Of a DNA stretch of 64,000 nucleotides, positions 11,890 to 25,254 are shown in pieces. This stretch comes from Pocillopora verrucosa. Lineage: Eukaryota; Cnidaria; Anthozoa; Scleractinia; Pocilloporidae. The stretch spans positions 18,166,662 to 18,230,661 of the forward strand of contig NC_089313.1 in the NCBI RefSeq assembly GCF_036669915.1. The letters run 5' to 3'. The translations under genes and the position numbers were made by a program. The notes beneath the pieces are model-generated. The model did not search any database and had not been told where the DNA came from. It was given only the letters and a program-made list of their open reading frames with translations. The first letter of the stretch is position 1; the number at the start of each line of letters is the position of its first letter.

Positions 11890-14800
11890 ACAGCAAAGAC
11901 AAAACTTGGAATTAAACTTTGTAAATATCCGCGAGAAATATCAATTTCAATTCTATTAGAGTCAAGACGGACAACTATGATATTGGAATTTAATATGTTT
12001 CATACCGAAACTCATAACTATGAATTTATCAAAATTAAAAACCACGGAAGAAAGTCAAGGTAGCTGCTCACGCAGAAATATAATTTTCCAAAACCAGGAA
12101 CTTACATGTATAGCATGGACAGTTTATTTTGAATGTACTTGTAACTAACTGATGTAAATAATACCTTGTCCCGGTGTAAAAATTTTGCATGGTTCTATTC
12201 TATTTCGCGTCCGCCGCTTGTCTTTTCTCTTAATTCTCAATGAAATAATATTAAGACATGGGAAACAGGTATTCCGATCTTGACTGTTTCAATTTTGACT
12301 TCGCGAGGTCAATACAGAGATTAGAGAAGCTTGTGAGCATATTGTTGTAGAGTGGGATTTATTTAAGAGCGGTGAAGAGCATCTTGGCCGCGAAGCTTTT
12401 CATTAGAAATGTTCCTTTGATGAGAGGCGGTAGTATGACTGACAGCCACGATGCGTTAATGGTGAAAAAAGGCACTAATTGCTGCCTATTCTACTCTCAG
12501 GAAGACAATTATAGTCATTTGTCATAAAATGACAATAATAGTAAGCTTTTACGAATTCACCTTTAATTTCACGATGATAAAAGGGACAGGTCGATTGCCG
12601 TCTTTGAATGAACGAAGTGGTTATGGTTGGTTGAATCGCAATCTCTTCAAGAAACATGCAAGTTTAACTTAAAAGCTGACTGTAAATTTAAAATATACCA
12701 CGAGTAAGAGAGATTTCGAGTATACATCAAATTGTGGGAATTTCCTTTTCCTTCGTAAAGAGATAGTCAAATAGACCCGAAATTTTTTAGTCTGAAAATG
12801 GGTTTCCCACCCTCTCCGGTGTACTGGCTGACAGAAGAGCGACAGTACGTCTATTTTCAAATTTTCCATTTGTCAAGTACATTTCGTTTAAAGCTTTGAA
12901 CAAATTTATCATGTACATATCCGGGTCAATTTGGTAGAAGCAACCGGACAAGAATGATATATTATCGAACAGTGAACGTAGTTCTTTGTTTGGCTTCGAA
13001 GACAAATCTTTTATTCATTTTGAGGTTTCAAACTCGATCAAATCCAAAGGAATGATTTAAAAAAAAATCATAAGACTATCAGTCGAGATTTGCCCAGCCT
13101 TTGTTGATATTTTGGTTCAAACGTTATGGTAATAATTTTGGCGCTGCTACAATGATTACATGTTGTTCAACCGTTTCTGAGTGACCGTCTATAAAATGAC
13201 ACCACTTTCCGGTTAAATTAAATTTCTGGAAAAGAGGAAAGGAAATTACATGCCTCCTTGAAAAACAGTCGTTTGCAAAACATAGGATTCTGAGTCTTAT
13301 AAATAAGCGATTTAGTTTTGATAATCGAGGATCAAGTTTTCTGTCTGGTTATAGCTTAATCACTGTTATTTCTGTATTGGTTAATGGCGGGGCTGTGGCG
13401 TCTGTTGGTGTCTAATCATGGATAAGGACTCGTTCAATTTGAGCGTAATCAGGCAACATTACAAAGAAGGGAACAATCGGAGGAGTAATATTTTCCCCAG
13501 ATATGTTTTTGTTGTTGTTGTTGTTGTTTTTTTTAGTACCGTCTGTTTTGCCTTTTGGATCTTGGAAACCCAATGACTGGCTCAATAAAAAGATAACACA
13601 TGATTGAGCCAATTAAATAAATTAAGTGCCTCCCAAAGACCAATAAGAAAGCAAGAATTTTGAACATTTTCCCGCGTTTTATTACAAAAATACGGCTATG
13701 GATATTCGGCAGCCCTTTGCGCTTGAACGAAATCTCACTAATTCTTGGCCTAACTGGGTAGTATCTTAGCTGAGTTTAAGTTTTCGGCGCTTAGTAAGAG
13801 GATTGTGTATCTGGCTCCAGGAAATATTTTTCATTGGAATTTTTCTTTACCGATTACAGTGTTTTTCCTGTTTCAGTATACCGGTGCTCAGTCCATAGCT
13901 ATGCACCACTCATCTCACGCAAATATGTCGCACTAGCAGGATGAGAATTATTTCAAAATTTTTTTTTATTGACGATGATATGACAAGAGTTCTAAATCAA
14001 TTGAGCAGTTCTGTTCGAAGGCACGAGAAGTTGCAAATACAAGTTCGACCATGCATTCTCAGTTGTCTTTAGCCCTTGTAATCCTTTTTTTCAATATAAT
14101 CGAGGATTTAATTATTTTCAACCAATCAATTTAAACCCTGCCGCAAAAAGGATTATTTTTTCATTACCATGAATTCCCTGTTTTTTTTATTTTGCAGATT
14201 TGTTATAAAATCTGGAGCAAACAGTAAGGATAGGACTAAATTTTCTTCGCATGTTTTGACCACGCTTGATAAATTTTTTACTTCTTATCTAAAAAGTTTC
14301 TAATCATAATCTGTGAGAATTAACGCTTATCTCAATTCAAATTAGACTTCAGAGAAGTCACTAACACCAAAGCCCCCACGAACTGTAAATAAAACATCAA
14401 GTTTTGACTGAATTGATACCACAGCCGCCCAAAAAGCAATTATTATATATTGTAGTCTGTTTGTGTTCCGACTGATGCACTTTAATGGACTAATCCTTTA
14501 TTATGCACAAACAACACTTCCTTGTAATGATAGGTATAAGTTGTGAAAATGCTTCTACTCTGCAATTACCACAGTCTCAAGGTTTGATGATGTCACAGTC
14601 GGTTTTATTTTTGTCTAAGGGGGGAGGGGGTTCTCTACCAGAGTGTAGATGTGATTTTGCGACGTGCTGTTCAACCCTCAGTGATACCTTAATTCAATTG
14701 GACCGAAGCATACAATTCTACATATAATTTGAGATTCGTCTCATGAAAACTGAAACTCCAGTTTAGATTAAAGTTACTGTACAGTGGAGATAAATGATAA

Positions 14801-17760
14801 CAAATTACAGCAGGTTCAAAGTGCACATACCATAACTATTTCACACCAGAAACGCGCGAGATCTTACCAATAGAAGGAGCCCTGGATGTTTGAACTTTTT
14901 AAAGTTCTAAGATTAAGTCGCGTTTGATTCAGTAACAAGACTTTCAGAATTGATCGTCTAGGATTAAAAAGGATGTACTGCTACGTATGTCGAAAATCAA
15001 TGGAACTTGCCCTTATCAAAGAGGTCTCGATAGTTTTCGGACCCTGGCAAATAATACTTGGCTATTTTTGGTTCCTTTCAAAATTTTCCCCGATTTGTAG
15101 ACTGATATGCAGTATACGTGGAAAGGAACAAATCCTATTTCTTTCCCGTCCCGCCCACATTAACAAGAAAAATCACGTCCTTTTTTTAAACCATCAGTCG
15201 TGACTTCCTGTTTTGTTACGAGGAACCTGAAATAACTGCAAAATGCAGACATATTTGCGCCTCAAGAGGCTATCCAAACCAAAATGTAAAAAACAAATAT
15301 TAGCTGAAAGAGATTATATATTTTTAGCTGTTGATTCATTTCGAGTTCACCACAGAGAGTTACCTCTAATTAGTTCGCCTTGAGAAAATAACGTAAGTCT
15401 ACACTTCGGTTCTATGATCTATAATCGAATTTCCAGAAACATTCAGGTTTTCTTCCCATAAAGCGCGTTTTTTTGGGGTGCAAACAACCAGCACGAGGTT
15501 AATAACACTCAGTTAGGTACCAAAGGGAACAAAAGCTGATGCTATATGTTCATTCAAGTTTTGGTATAATAATGTGAGGAAATACACCTGCTAATCAACA
15601 TCAGCAATCTGTCGTAAAACACCTAGTGATTCTTCGCACTCTGAAAAGGTTCGTTTTTTTATTTATTAAGAATAGTTAACCCGGAATGTTATTAGTAAAT
15701 ACCTGTCACAGAAATCTCAGAGGACAGAAACGTTTCCCCTTAGCATGTGCGCAGCCACGTTATTCTTTAGACCGGGAGCCAGTTCTCTTTTCTTTCAAAT
15801 CACTTCTCTAACTGGTCTTTACACTATTTTACATTCTTTCCCTAATTACTCTTGGCATGTAATAAGGCGTAGGTGGAGTACGTCAAGACCGTTTACAGGA
15901 GGTTTTCAACACAAAGGCTTGATTTAATCCCGTAAGAACATTCGCAGGCATAGTTCAACAATAGGGGAATTATCCCGTCGCTGTTGACTGTTGTTAAAGT
16001 AAGGAGATATTTTGTTTTCTTTGAGCTCTGAGTTGGTCCTTTGAGATAAATATTTAAAAATGTCAATGGCAAAGTCTGGCGTAAAGTAATGTTGAAAAAA
16101 TGAAAATTATCTGGGGCAGTTCAGTGAGTGCTAACTCAACCTACTGTCGATAAATTGGTGTTTTTTTTTCTTCATTTCGAGGAGGTGACTATTGGCAAAT
16201 GACATTGATAGTTCATAAGTAAACTTCCTTTGTGAAATCAATGAAATCGATAGATGACTTCGCCCTTGGCCCACGAATTGTTTCCACACTTTCCGCCTCC
16301 TTATCTTGTCTGCGGTTAAAGAAAACGTGAGCGCGCGGAAAATAAAGACATCATGTGCTACTAAAGTACTATTAACGACATATCGATCTCTCGTTGCGTG
16401 AGGTCTGCCTGAAATGAACTTCACCGGCTGAGCTACTAAAGGCTGCTAGGAAACAAAGGAGTATATAACTTGCGTGTACAATGTATGTAAAACAAAAAAC
16501 CACATGGAAACAGAAATAATGAACATAGCTATTGCTAAAGAGAAAGGAGCTTCTTTAAAACTTTGCACGTTGTGTGATTTCATTTATTCAGACAGAAATG
16601 TATTTAATCTACGAAGTTGGCAAATAGTTTTTCATCTTGCCTTTCTTTTGTAAAGTGTTTTGACTTTCGTTGATCGACACTAAGTCAAATACTACTCAAA
16701 ATTTTATGGTAAAAAAGTCATCTTTAACTGAAGGTTTTAACAAACACAACTTAAAGCAATGATGTTGTATTATCTCTCAGAAAGTCACTTAAACTGATCA
16801 GACCGGGAAAATGACGACAAGCCATTTTCTTTTTCAATTTCAAGTAGACATGTAGCACCATCTCCCAATAATGTTGCGTAGTAATTCTTTAATGTGGTTG
16901 ACAACAGAACACAACGATATTATTTCATTGATATATCACAAATCAATAATTATAATGTTACTGAGCTCTGATTCTTTTTCACAGAGTTATAACGATAATA
17001 TGTTTTATTGTAACAAGGTGGATTACGGAAAAGATTTCATGTCAGCTGCTCTGTATTTTGAAACTACTGTAAGATACGATCAACGTATCGACTTTGAAAT
17101 CCATTCAGCCAAAGATTTTTTAAAACATGTTCTTTTGACCAAGCACTACTGAACTGGTGTTTGCCTTTCAAACTACATTTGCTGAAATACACTTCAGCAG
17201 ACTGAGAAGAACTGAGAAGTATGAGTGCCACGTGCGATTCAGGAAAAACTAGCCGCAATGATTTATCGGCACATTTGACAAAGTACGAACACCTCTGATA
17301 AAGAACCTTTTAGGCAACGTCTCCGTAGCTGTAAAAACTTCATGAATATTGAAAAAGGTCGTGAAGGGTTTATTTGATCTTGCGCGCTCTTTAACTGCAC
17401 AAAACATCTGCGTAAAGTAAATCAACATCACCGAATTAATTTTTCGCCAAAAATGTTTTCAATCGCCATCACACTTTGTTACAAAGAGTAACACCCTACA
17501 CTTTGTTGTTTTCATCGTTCACGAGATCTCTCTACTCTGAGTTTCTACAAAAGTTGGTCCGTATGGAATATTAATTCAAGCATGTATTGAGTGTGCTTGC
17601 TTTGTCGTTGAAAAGATTTGAAATACCCACCAGATGTTTACTCAACGTGTAGAATGCATTTTTGCAGTTCTTTCGGTTTCTTGGCTTCATTATTAGATCT
17701 TGGTACCAACCTACGCCCTCAAAGAAATGTTTTTCCTCGTGATTCCATTGTTTTAAGTTC
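11890..17760. other. Intergenic region between the homeobox paralogs
   Basis: No further gene is recognised. It contains the 3' UTR of paralog 1, a short TTG/GTT trinucleotide run near 13509-13530 and a G-rich stretch near 14619-14632. It may hold regulatory DNA for the homeobox pair, but I found no repeated element here beyond the one at 17761. Confidence 0.5.
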
Positions 17761-17864
17761 TAATTGAATTCTACCTTCGATTATCTTGTGATAATGGATT
17801 CTAATTGACACTCCTTCCGAGTTTATAATAAACACTAATTGAATAACGACCACAATTAATTTGG
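17761..17864 (+). promoter_or_regulatory. Conserved non-coding element, copy 2 (upstream of second homeobox gene)
   Basis: This is the counterpart of 9134-9235, starting TAATTGAATTCTACCTTCG. The inverted GATA pair at 17780-17795 is ATTATCTTGTGATAAT: the arms ATTATC and GATAAT and the four-base gap are kept, while only the centre differs. The ATTCTAATTGACAC, ACTAATTG and AATTAATTT blocks also persist. Its 3' edge is about 322 bases before the start codon at 18187, nearly the same distance as in copy 1. Confidence 0.75.
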
Positions 17865-18186
17865 GTGGTAATGTAAAGTAGTATAATAAAAACCTTTATG
17901 ATCTGACCTTGAACTCAGCGGCACTTTTATAATGTCAATGAAAAGACAACTTTAGCTCCGTTTCATAATTACATATGACATGAGGCTAGTTGATGCTAAA
18001 TGCCTTTAATAAACGTCAAAACGGCGTTTTATTTGAACGAGATACTTTTCAACCCGTCAATCAACACAAAGGTGTCGTTCATGGCATTTTCTAAGGCTCT
18101 TAACAATAAAGATATTCATTTGCCAACGATAGCAGTTACTTTCAACGTAAAAGCTCCACGGAACCACATCAAAGTTAAACTTCGAG

Positions 18187-19706
18187 ATGTTCAGGTACCA
18201 AGATTCCTTCCTTGCGGCCATGTATCAAACACCGCAATACGTACAGAATAATCAGCTTCTGCTGCCACCTCCACCTCATTATAGTTCTCACTTCATGGAA
18301 GAGAGCAGAATTTGCAACCCTTCACAGCCTTGCTTCATGGCCAAACAATCCACAGCCTACAGTCAATCTGCAGCAGAGACATTTAGCTCAAACGTCCACG
18401 GATCTCAACTGCCTTTTAACTTCGGATCAGACCAAAGAACACTGATACCTCAGACTTCCTCTGCTAAGCTTAACATCTCTGGTAAGCTTCGTTGAAATAC
18501 ACCTCATTAATGATTTCTAGAATTGTTTGACAGACAATTAAGAACTTCTTGGCTTTTTTCCCCGTCAAATGCTAACTCCGTTACGACTTAAGAGTCGTTT
18601 GCGCTCAGCCTTTAGTTTATTTGTGGTTTATCAAGAGCTCGTTAAATTTCGATTTTGTCACGAGAGGCACGGGCTACTGAGGAAAACTAGGAAATAATGG
18701 TTGATGATGATGCCATGTTAATCATATCCTTAGACATTTAATTAATGTTCTGACGCCTGGTCTTACTCAGCGAGTAAGATGCTGTCAGCAACCAGTACGC
18801 AGGTTACAGCGAAGCTTGAACTCTACAATGTTTTAACTGAATTTTCCGTGACAGTTCAAGAAAGTATTTTCTTCTTCCGTATGTATTCTTAGAATCCATA
18901 AAGAGTAAGAGGAAGAAATGTCTTTCTCACGACGCAGTGAAAAACTATTTTTGAATCAGTTCCTGAGGGCACCAAAAAGAGAAACTGACGAAAGGGAGTT
19001 TCAAATGATCATTTTGTTTTCGGGTTAAAAAGGAAATAAATATGCTATTAAAAGCTTTCGTTCATTTGACACTAAGTTTTTATAACCATACGCAATGAAT
19101 TTTTTCAGTAATACGCCGCAATATTTTGAACGACAAAATAGACTGATTAGAGATGCTTTAACATGTATAACCTAGTTTGGAGGCCATTGAAAAGCTTACC
19201 TAAATTTCTGAAATAGTTAAATAAGCTCTTAAATGACTCTTGGAGGCCTTTATTAGCCATAAAAGATATCCCTCCATAGAGCCCTGCACATTTGAAGAAT
19301 TCGCTTCCCTATGATGAACTTTCGTTGTTTTTTCCTAGAACCTTCTACCAGTTCAGAGATAATGCACCACCCTATTCCCGTTTACTTCCGCGTAAAACCG
19401 AATCTACGAACTTCAAGCGGCAAAAGATGTCGAAAATCACGTACCGTTTTTACGGATCTGCAACTGCGTGTCCTGGAGAAAACCTTTTCAGAGCAGAGAT
19501 ACTTGGATTCAACAAATCGAGCAAAGCTTTCGCATATTCTTTGCTTGAACGAAGCGCAAGTGAAAACTTGGTTCCAAAACAGAAGGATGAAATGGAAAAA
19601 GAAAGCGCAGAAAGCGGAAAAACCTGATAGCTCGACCGCGGTCAAGAAAACAGACAAAAAAGAGCCAGCACTGGAAGAGAACGGACCAGGAAACACCAAC
19701 AAATGA
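18187..19706 (+). CDS. Bar-like NK-class homeodomain transcription factor, paralog 2
   Basis: Exons 18187-18481 and 19339-19706 join in phase 1 (CTCTG|GTAAGC, then tttcctag|AACC) to 220 residues. The N-terminus [14 protein letters not shown] aligns with [12 protein letters not shown] of paralog 1, fixing the start. The homeodomain at about residues 129-188 differs from paralog 1 at about 9 of 60 positions, all outside the helix-3 core, which is again [12 protein letters not shown] shared block VYFRVKP just before the homeodomain is characteristic of the pair. I see no FxIxxIL-type EH1 motif in the first exon, unlike paralog 1. The C-terminus is lysine- and glutamate-rich. It is expected to be a nuclear DNA-binding regulator, with possible divergence in corepressor use. 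Confidence 0.88.
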
Positions 19707-22700
19707 ACATGTAAAAATTTCCCAAAATTATTTTGAAGTTAGAAACTAAAAGATACAATAAGAGAGAATTCGTAACTCAACCTTCTACAATCATTTACTG
19801 TAACTAATTATAAATGTGGAAACAGATACTAGTGTAACTTAGACATGATAGCGCTAATTTTACGGAAGTCGAGGTAGACGTTGGGAAATTGGCAAAAGTA
19901 AAGTTACAGTTTTGTATCAGATAAAAAAAATTATCAGTCGAGCAAATCTGCAAAAGAAGAACAAAATTAAAAACACTTTCCTTTATCTGTGCTGGCGGGC
20001 CCTGTCTTTCATCTTTAAAAAGCAAATAATTAGGACACTTAAGAAGATCAAGTCACAACAGTTGTGAATGTCAAAAAAAATTACTGAGAAAAAAAAACGA
20101 TAAAGTAACGTTTTATAGTTAGGTTACTACTCAAAAATCAATTTTGGGAAAAAGGAAACTGTAGAAAACACCCTTTCAATCCCTAGGAGAGTTATCCTTC
20201 CTTTGAAAGGAACTGTTAGCGTGAGCAGTGGACGAAAGTTTATTGAAAAGTATTTGTAAATATCAACTTTAGACGTTTCCTGATCTAATGAAATATACAA
20301 ATGATGAAGTGATTTATGCCTGCTAAAGTTGGCGCGCATTTTTTTGTTAAGAAACAAAAAAGAATGAAAGAACTTGGGTGGTGTAGAATAATAAAAAGAG
20401 TGGAAAACCTTGGACGTGTGTCCATCCGACCCTCTTGGACTAGGGTCAAAAGAAATTTCACTATGTAGATAGGACGAAAACGACACACGTTAATCCCTTT
20501 TTATTACAGCTAGATCGAAGATCTAAATGAAACACAGAGAAACATTTATTCACGTAATGGACTCTTTGTTTACTAGAGGGATACAAAAAATGGTTGACTG
20601 CCGCTATTCTTCAGAAGTTAATAAGACAATTTTGAACATGTGCGCCGGTTCTTTAATGTTCCCATGCAAAGTTAAGGAGGTCGCCGATTGGAATATTGTT
20701 GAAAATAATTGTAAAACCTCTTGGTACATACACCAAGAAGACAATTTTGCGTCCGTTTTCAAAATTTCGCGACATAAACGTAAATGATTGGCTTTCAAGT
20801 TGGCGTGAGAACTGGGGAAATCTATTCAGCATGTGTTTGTTTTTTAACTGGAGAGAAAGAATCCCGCAATGCACAAAACTCTTGTCAGTATAGAGCATGT
20901 GTTGTATAGCCGGACTATTAAATCCCGTGTTCCCTGGGTGATAAACACGACTAGGATTATGGCATTTATTAATCTTTTGTGCACCTATGACAGAAGAACC
21001 TTGGTGTTGACATAAAGAGTAAATGTAAGTTCAAAGGAGGCTACGTTTACGAGATTCTTAGAATGGGCAGGTCGTTTGCCGATCGTGACTTTCACTTGGT
21101 TTACCTTAAAGATCCTTCAAGCCATCACGCAACATTAGGCTCTTTAACCGTTGCGTGAAGAAGGGGGGGGGAGGTGGGGGAGCCCCTCACAGGGCGCTTT
21201 CAAAGTCGACAGATCAGTTCAAATGCTATAATTTTTAGCACCGAGTCTATGACTTAAGTTCTCCGAAAACTTTGTGAATAAGTTAATTTGGATGTATTAT
21301 TTAATGAAGAAAAATAGACATGAAGAAGCTTTTATCACTCAAGCAAAGGTCACGCATGGTGGAACCTGCGAACAAAAAATTCAGAAATTTTATCGTCCAC
21401 TTGATTTATCAAGAGAAAACGTCAATCTCTTTCCTCCAGTGTAGTCAATAATTCTTGGTTAGCCTTTCCTGTTAATTTGTAAAGACAAACAAAACTAGGC
21501 TCCGTTCTCATGAGACAGAAAATACAGAGGCTCAGTAATTTTTTTTTTTTAAGTTCTCTCAGAAGAAAGGGAATAAAGCACTTCCACTAAACGAAAGGAG
21601 TACCAAACCTTTATCTTATCTCTACCAGGACCATTTAACCTCGCATGATCTTTACCAGACCACACCCAACATCGACGAATCCCGCAATTTTTCATTTGAT
21701 GCTGTTATTGTTGTTTTTTAGTTGGTGTTGTATTAAGAAATGGTTGTGCAAAGAGCTATGTTCGTTGTTAAAGAATTTAACAAGTACATGTATGCGTTTT
21801 CTTACTGTTGTTTTCTATTGTTTGTTACCTTTTCTTTTTTGATATGCCCCTCACCTTTTCTTTTTCTCTAACTACCGCGTTTATTAGTTGCTGATATAGC
21901 TCGGTTGAGAGAGTCTAAACCATCATCAATCCCGGGTCTCGGCAAGAATCATTTTCTTTTAATATGTTATTATAGAAGACAGAACTGAGCAAAAGGGTGA
22001 AACATTCCCTTTCCAAATTTTTTCTAAGTAATTCTGTGATACCCGTGGAGCATATGTGACTTTGAAAAAATAGTGCCCCTCCTTCCTGAGCTATGATTGT
22101 TTCCCTTCTGCACTGACTACAGGATCGATCCTGTTGATCTAATTCAAACACTTTGATGATCCTACAACCAACTTTTGTAAATATCTTGAAAGAATTTATC
22201 GTGCTATCTTTTATCATAAAGGCGATATTGAGAGATTAGATACCTGCTCAAAGTGGTTTCTTTGACGTAAATATCCTTTCTTGTTTACTGTGATGGGTTT
22301 CCACTTCTCCGAAACCCAAAGAATAAAGAGATAACTAACAAAGGCAAGGGCAGGACAGGGTTATGTTTAGCAAACTATTCATCGAAGCTCAGCAATTTTA
22401 AATTACTCTATAAATGGGTGAAATATGCAAGTATGCAGATACTTTGGTAGGTATCTTGCGATTATATTTCATAATTTTCGGAATTTAAGATTTTTACTAG
22501 TGTTGCTAACCCCTTTACCGAAGTTTCAGCGATGCACGTAATTACATGCTTTGTAAAATTTGATACGTATTGACAAATCAAGGTGCAACTCAATTTTAAA
22601 GGCATATTAAAGACAAACAATTTTTTCTATTCTTACCTAATCTGCTTCTCACTCCTGTTATATGTTTTCGAAAATGTTCCTCACTTTTTGCCTTCCGTTC

Positions 22701-25254
22701 CGCAACGTCTGCCTAGAAGTCCAGCGAATAAGTGTGGCCACGTTTTTATGCCTCAATCCGTATATCGCGCGCTTGCTCGCTGATTGAGTCGAAACACTGA
22801 ACTTTCTCGTCTCTTCGCCGCAACCTCAAAAGCAATCAACATATATTTGAACCGCCTTCTTGAAGAGAGCTGAATTTCCTCTCAGGATTTTTTTTAAGCC
22901 TTGTGTATGAAGCTGGAGTTTCTCGGTGTGTTTGTCTCTGTTACGTGTTGCCACCTACGTCGTAGATTTCGCGCCAAAACGCGGCTGCAAGCTGCACCGA
23001 TCCGCGCCCCTTCTGAATCACGGGAATTACGGACTTTTTATTTTTCCTTCTTCAGACTAACGGACATGTCACGTGATTAATTCGTGTTGACATTTGAGGG
23101 CCACATTTGTACTAATTTCAACCCATACTGCATAACCATGTTTGCAAGCAAAAGTGAGTGGCATTTTTCGTTGTAACTGATACAGGGACATCTTTATCAC
23201 CCTCCATTCGTATGGATGTTCAAACTAGCAATTCCAGTGTCCGCTGTGACGAGAGTCGACTTTAAAAATTAAGAAGGTGGGCATGGGTAATTATGAGACG
23301 TGCTTCACAGAGAAAGGGATGGTCTGCGAGGTTAGAGCATTCCTTCCCATCGTATGTACCACCTTCTGAATAAGAGTAATGCCTATTCACTCCGCTGAGT
23401 TTTCTCCAAAGTTTCCAAAGGCCACATATGGTTAAAGCCGAGACAATTTAAATTCAAATTCAGAAAACAAAAAGGGCTGTTTACGCAAGGGGTCGGAGTC
23501 ATATTCCTTATCATACAGACCGCTACCTCTCCCACAATTTGACTTATGTTGCCTTGAAATTCCCATCTGTTAACAATCAATCCGTGATATTTCTTGCATG
23601 TAAGAATCACGATTATTACTGATAAATAGACGTTTGGTCCCTATTTCGCATGAAGATGTTATTGTCCAGCATCACGCTGCAACAGCGCACATAAAAACTC
23701 CTTTATTTTACTCTACTTTTTCAAAGAAGGCAAACCATGAGGTTTAATTTCTCAGGGTTACTTTTACAACGAGTATGATACTTTTTACCTATTTGAAGAC
23801 CACACAACCAGCGACCACAATCGTCACAGGCCCCGAGACTCTCTAACATACTATGGCCCATTTGTGTTAATTGAGTTTAAGTCGCAAAGTCCCTAGTATT
23901 TAAAAGAGACAGGAAATTTACTTAACGTTATCCGGCAAAAGAAATATAAAAAGCCTATAGATCAACACAACTGTTTCTTATTTGTAGTCTCTAAAATTGG
24001 CTCTCGGAGGAAGATTAATTTTTAAGTTTATAGAATGTAATACTTTAGGCAACTTCTATCTTTTATTTAATCTTTTCGGGTTAACTCTTTCGTTCTTCAA
24101 TGTTCTCGCCGATCATTCAATTTCCATTTGGAATTAAATTGTTAATTCTACCACCTCTGAATCGTCTTTTATAAGAACAAAACTAAATTCCCCTCACTTT
24201 TTTTTTTGTATCATTATCTGAAGGAAGCTAGGAGAATTTGGCTTTTGATCAAAGCTTATGAACATGATCAAACTCCTCACTCCCCTCCTACTCTCAGCTT
24301 AATTGGTTAGACCAGGGTAGATACTAATTTCCAATTTCCAACTGATCACGGAGGTACTTTGCCGGCTGACTAATAATTGAAAAGAAACCTTGATATAAGT
24401 TCACCTCTACAGAAGTACTAGCGATCTAAAAAGTTCGTGGAAGTTATGTGAAGCTTTCTCGAGAATACAAATCATATACAAGGGCGAAGACAAACTTTCA
24501 GGGCCATCTTTAGACAGCGCTACAATTATATTGTCTTGCAAATAAATACATACAGCGTCGACAAGAAACATTACCCTTTTTCCGTCCGATCACGTTGATA
24601 TGGTTGAAAATTTGCCGCTGTGTCAGTTCGATGTAAATGTTCCAAAGTTCTGTTTTGTATATAGCATTATTACGTCTAATTGCATCACTCTCCTTCAGCG
24701 AAAGGCCATCTACAACACATCTACATTCAGAGATGAAGCTGGCAGAAATCCGTTAATGTTTTAAGTTAATTATTACTTTCGAATTTGTACAAGTGAAAAA
24801 GTTGAAGAAATTTCATAATAAACCTATGGACATCATAATTTTCTTTCTAGTTGTCGCTGCACGAAGGGGTCTCGTACGCTGTCGGTACTTGACAGAATCG
24901 ATAAAGACGAAAGTAAAATGAATAAAATGACTGATGAATAATTTGCAACTTCGTGGGCAGCTTTATAACAGACCTAAAACTACTAATAAAATCTTCTATA
25001 CTCGATTCTTAATGATCCCAAACAATTCTCTTCCCAGTCCCCTACTGTAATGCGCAATCTGCGTATCATACACGCTTAGCGCTCCTGACTCGCAGACAGG
25101 CCATGTACACAATGGACAACTGTTGCACCGATCATTACAAAGCCTATCTACTGCGTCACGTTTTACCGTGTGTAGCATTAAAGGCTTGATCAAGTTTGAC
25201 TTCTCTGTATCTGTGTATATACATGTTCGAGTGATTTGCGTGAGAATGGGCAGT
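19707..25254. other. Intergenic region, no gene recognised
   Basis: About 5.5 kb with no recognisable coding exon on either strand. It contains a G-rich run near 21163-21182 and the expected 3' UTR of the minus-strand kinase gene at its right end. Open frames (for example 20127-20486 on the minus strand, 119 codons) look random. Confidence 0.5.

Noticed and set aside
16395..16445. tRNA-like A box on the minus strand (TAGTAGCTCAGCCGGTG)
   Set aside because: Only the D-arm region resembles a tRNA; the D stem does not close and no anticodon or T arm follows.
24295..24320. Possible tRNA A box (AGCTTAATTGGTTAGACC)
   Set aside because: No matching acceptor, anticodon or B box was found nearby.
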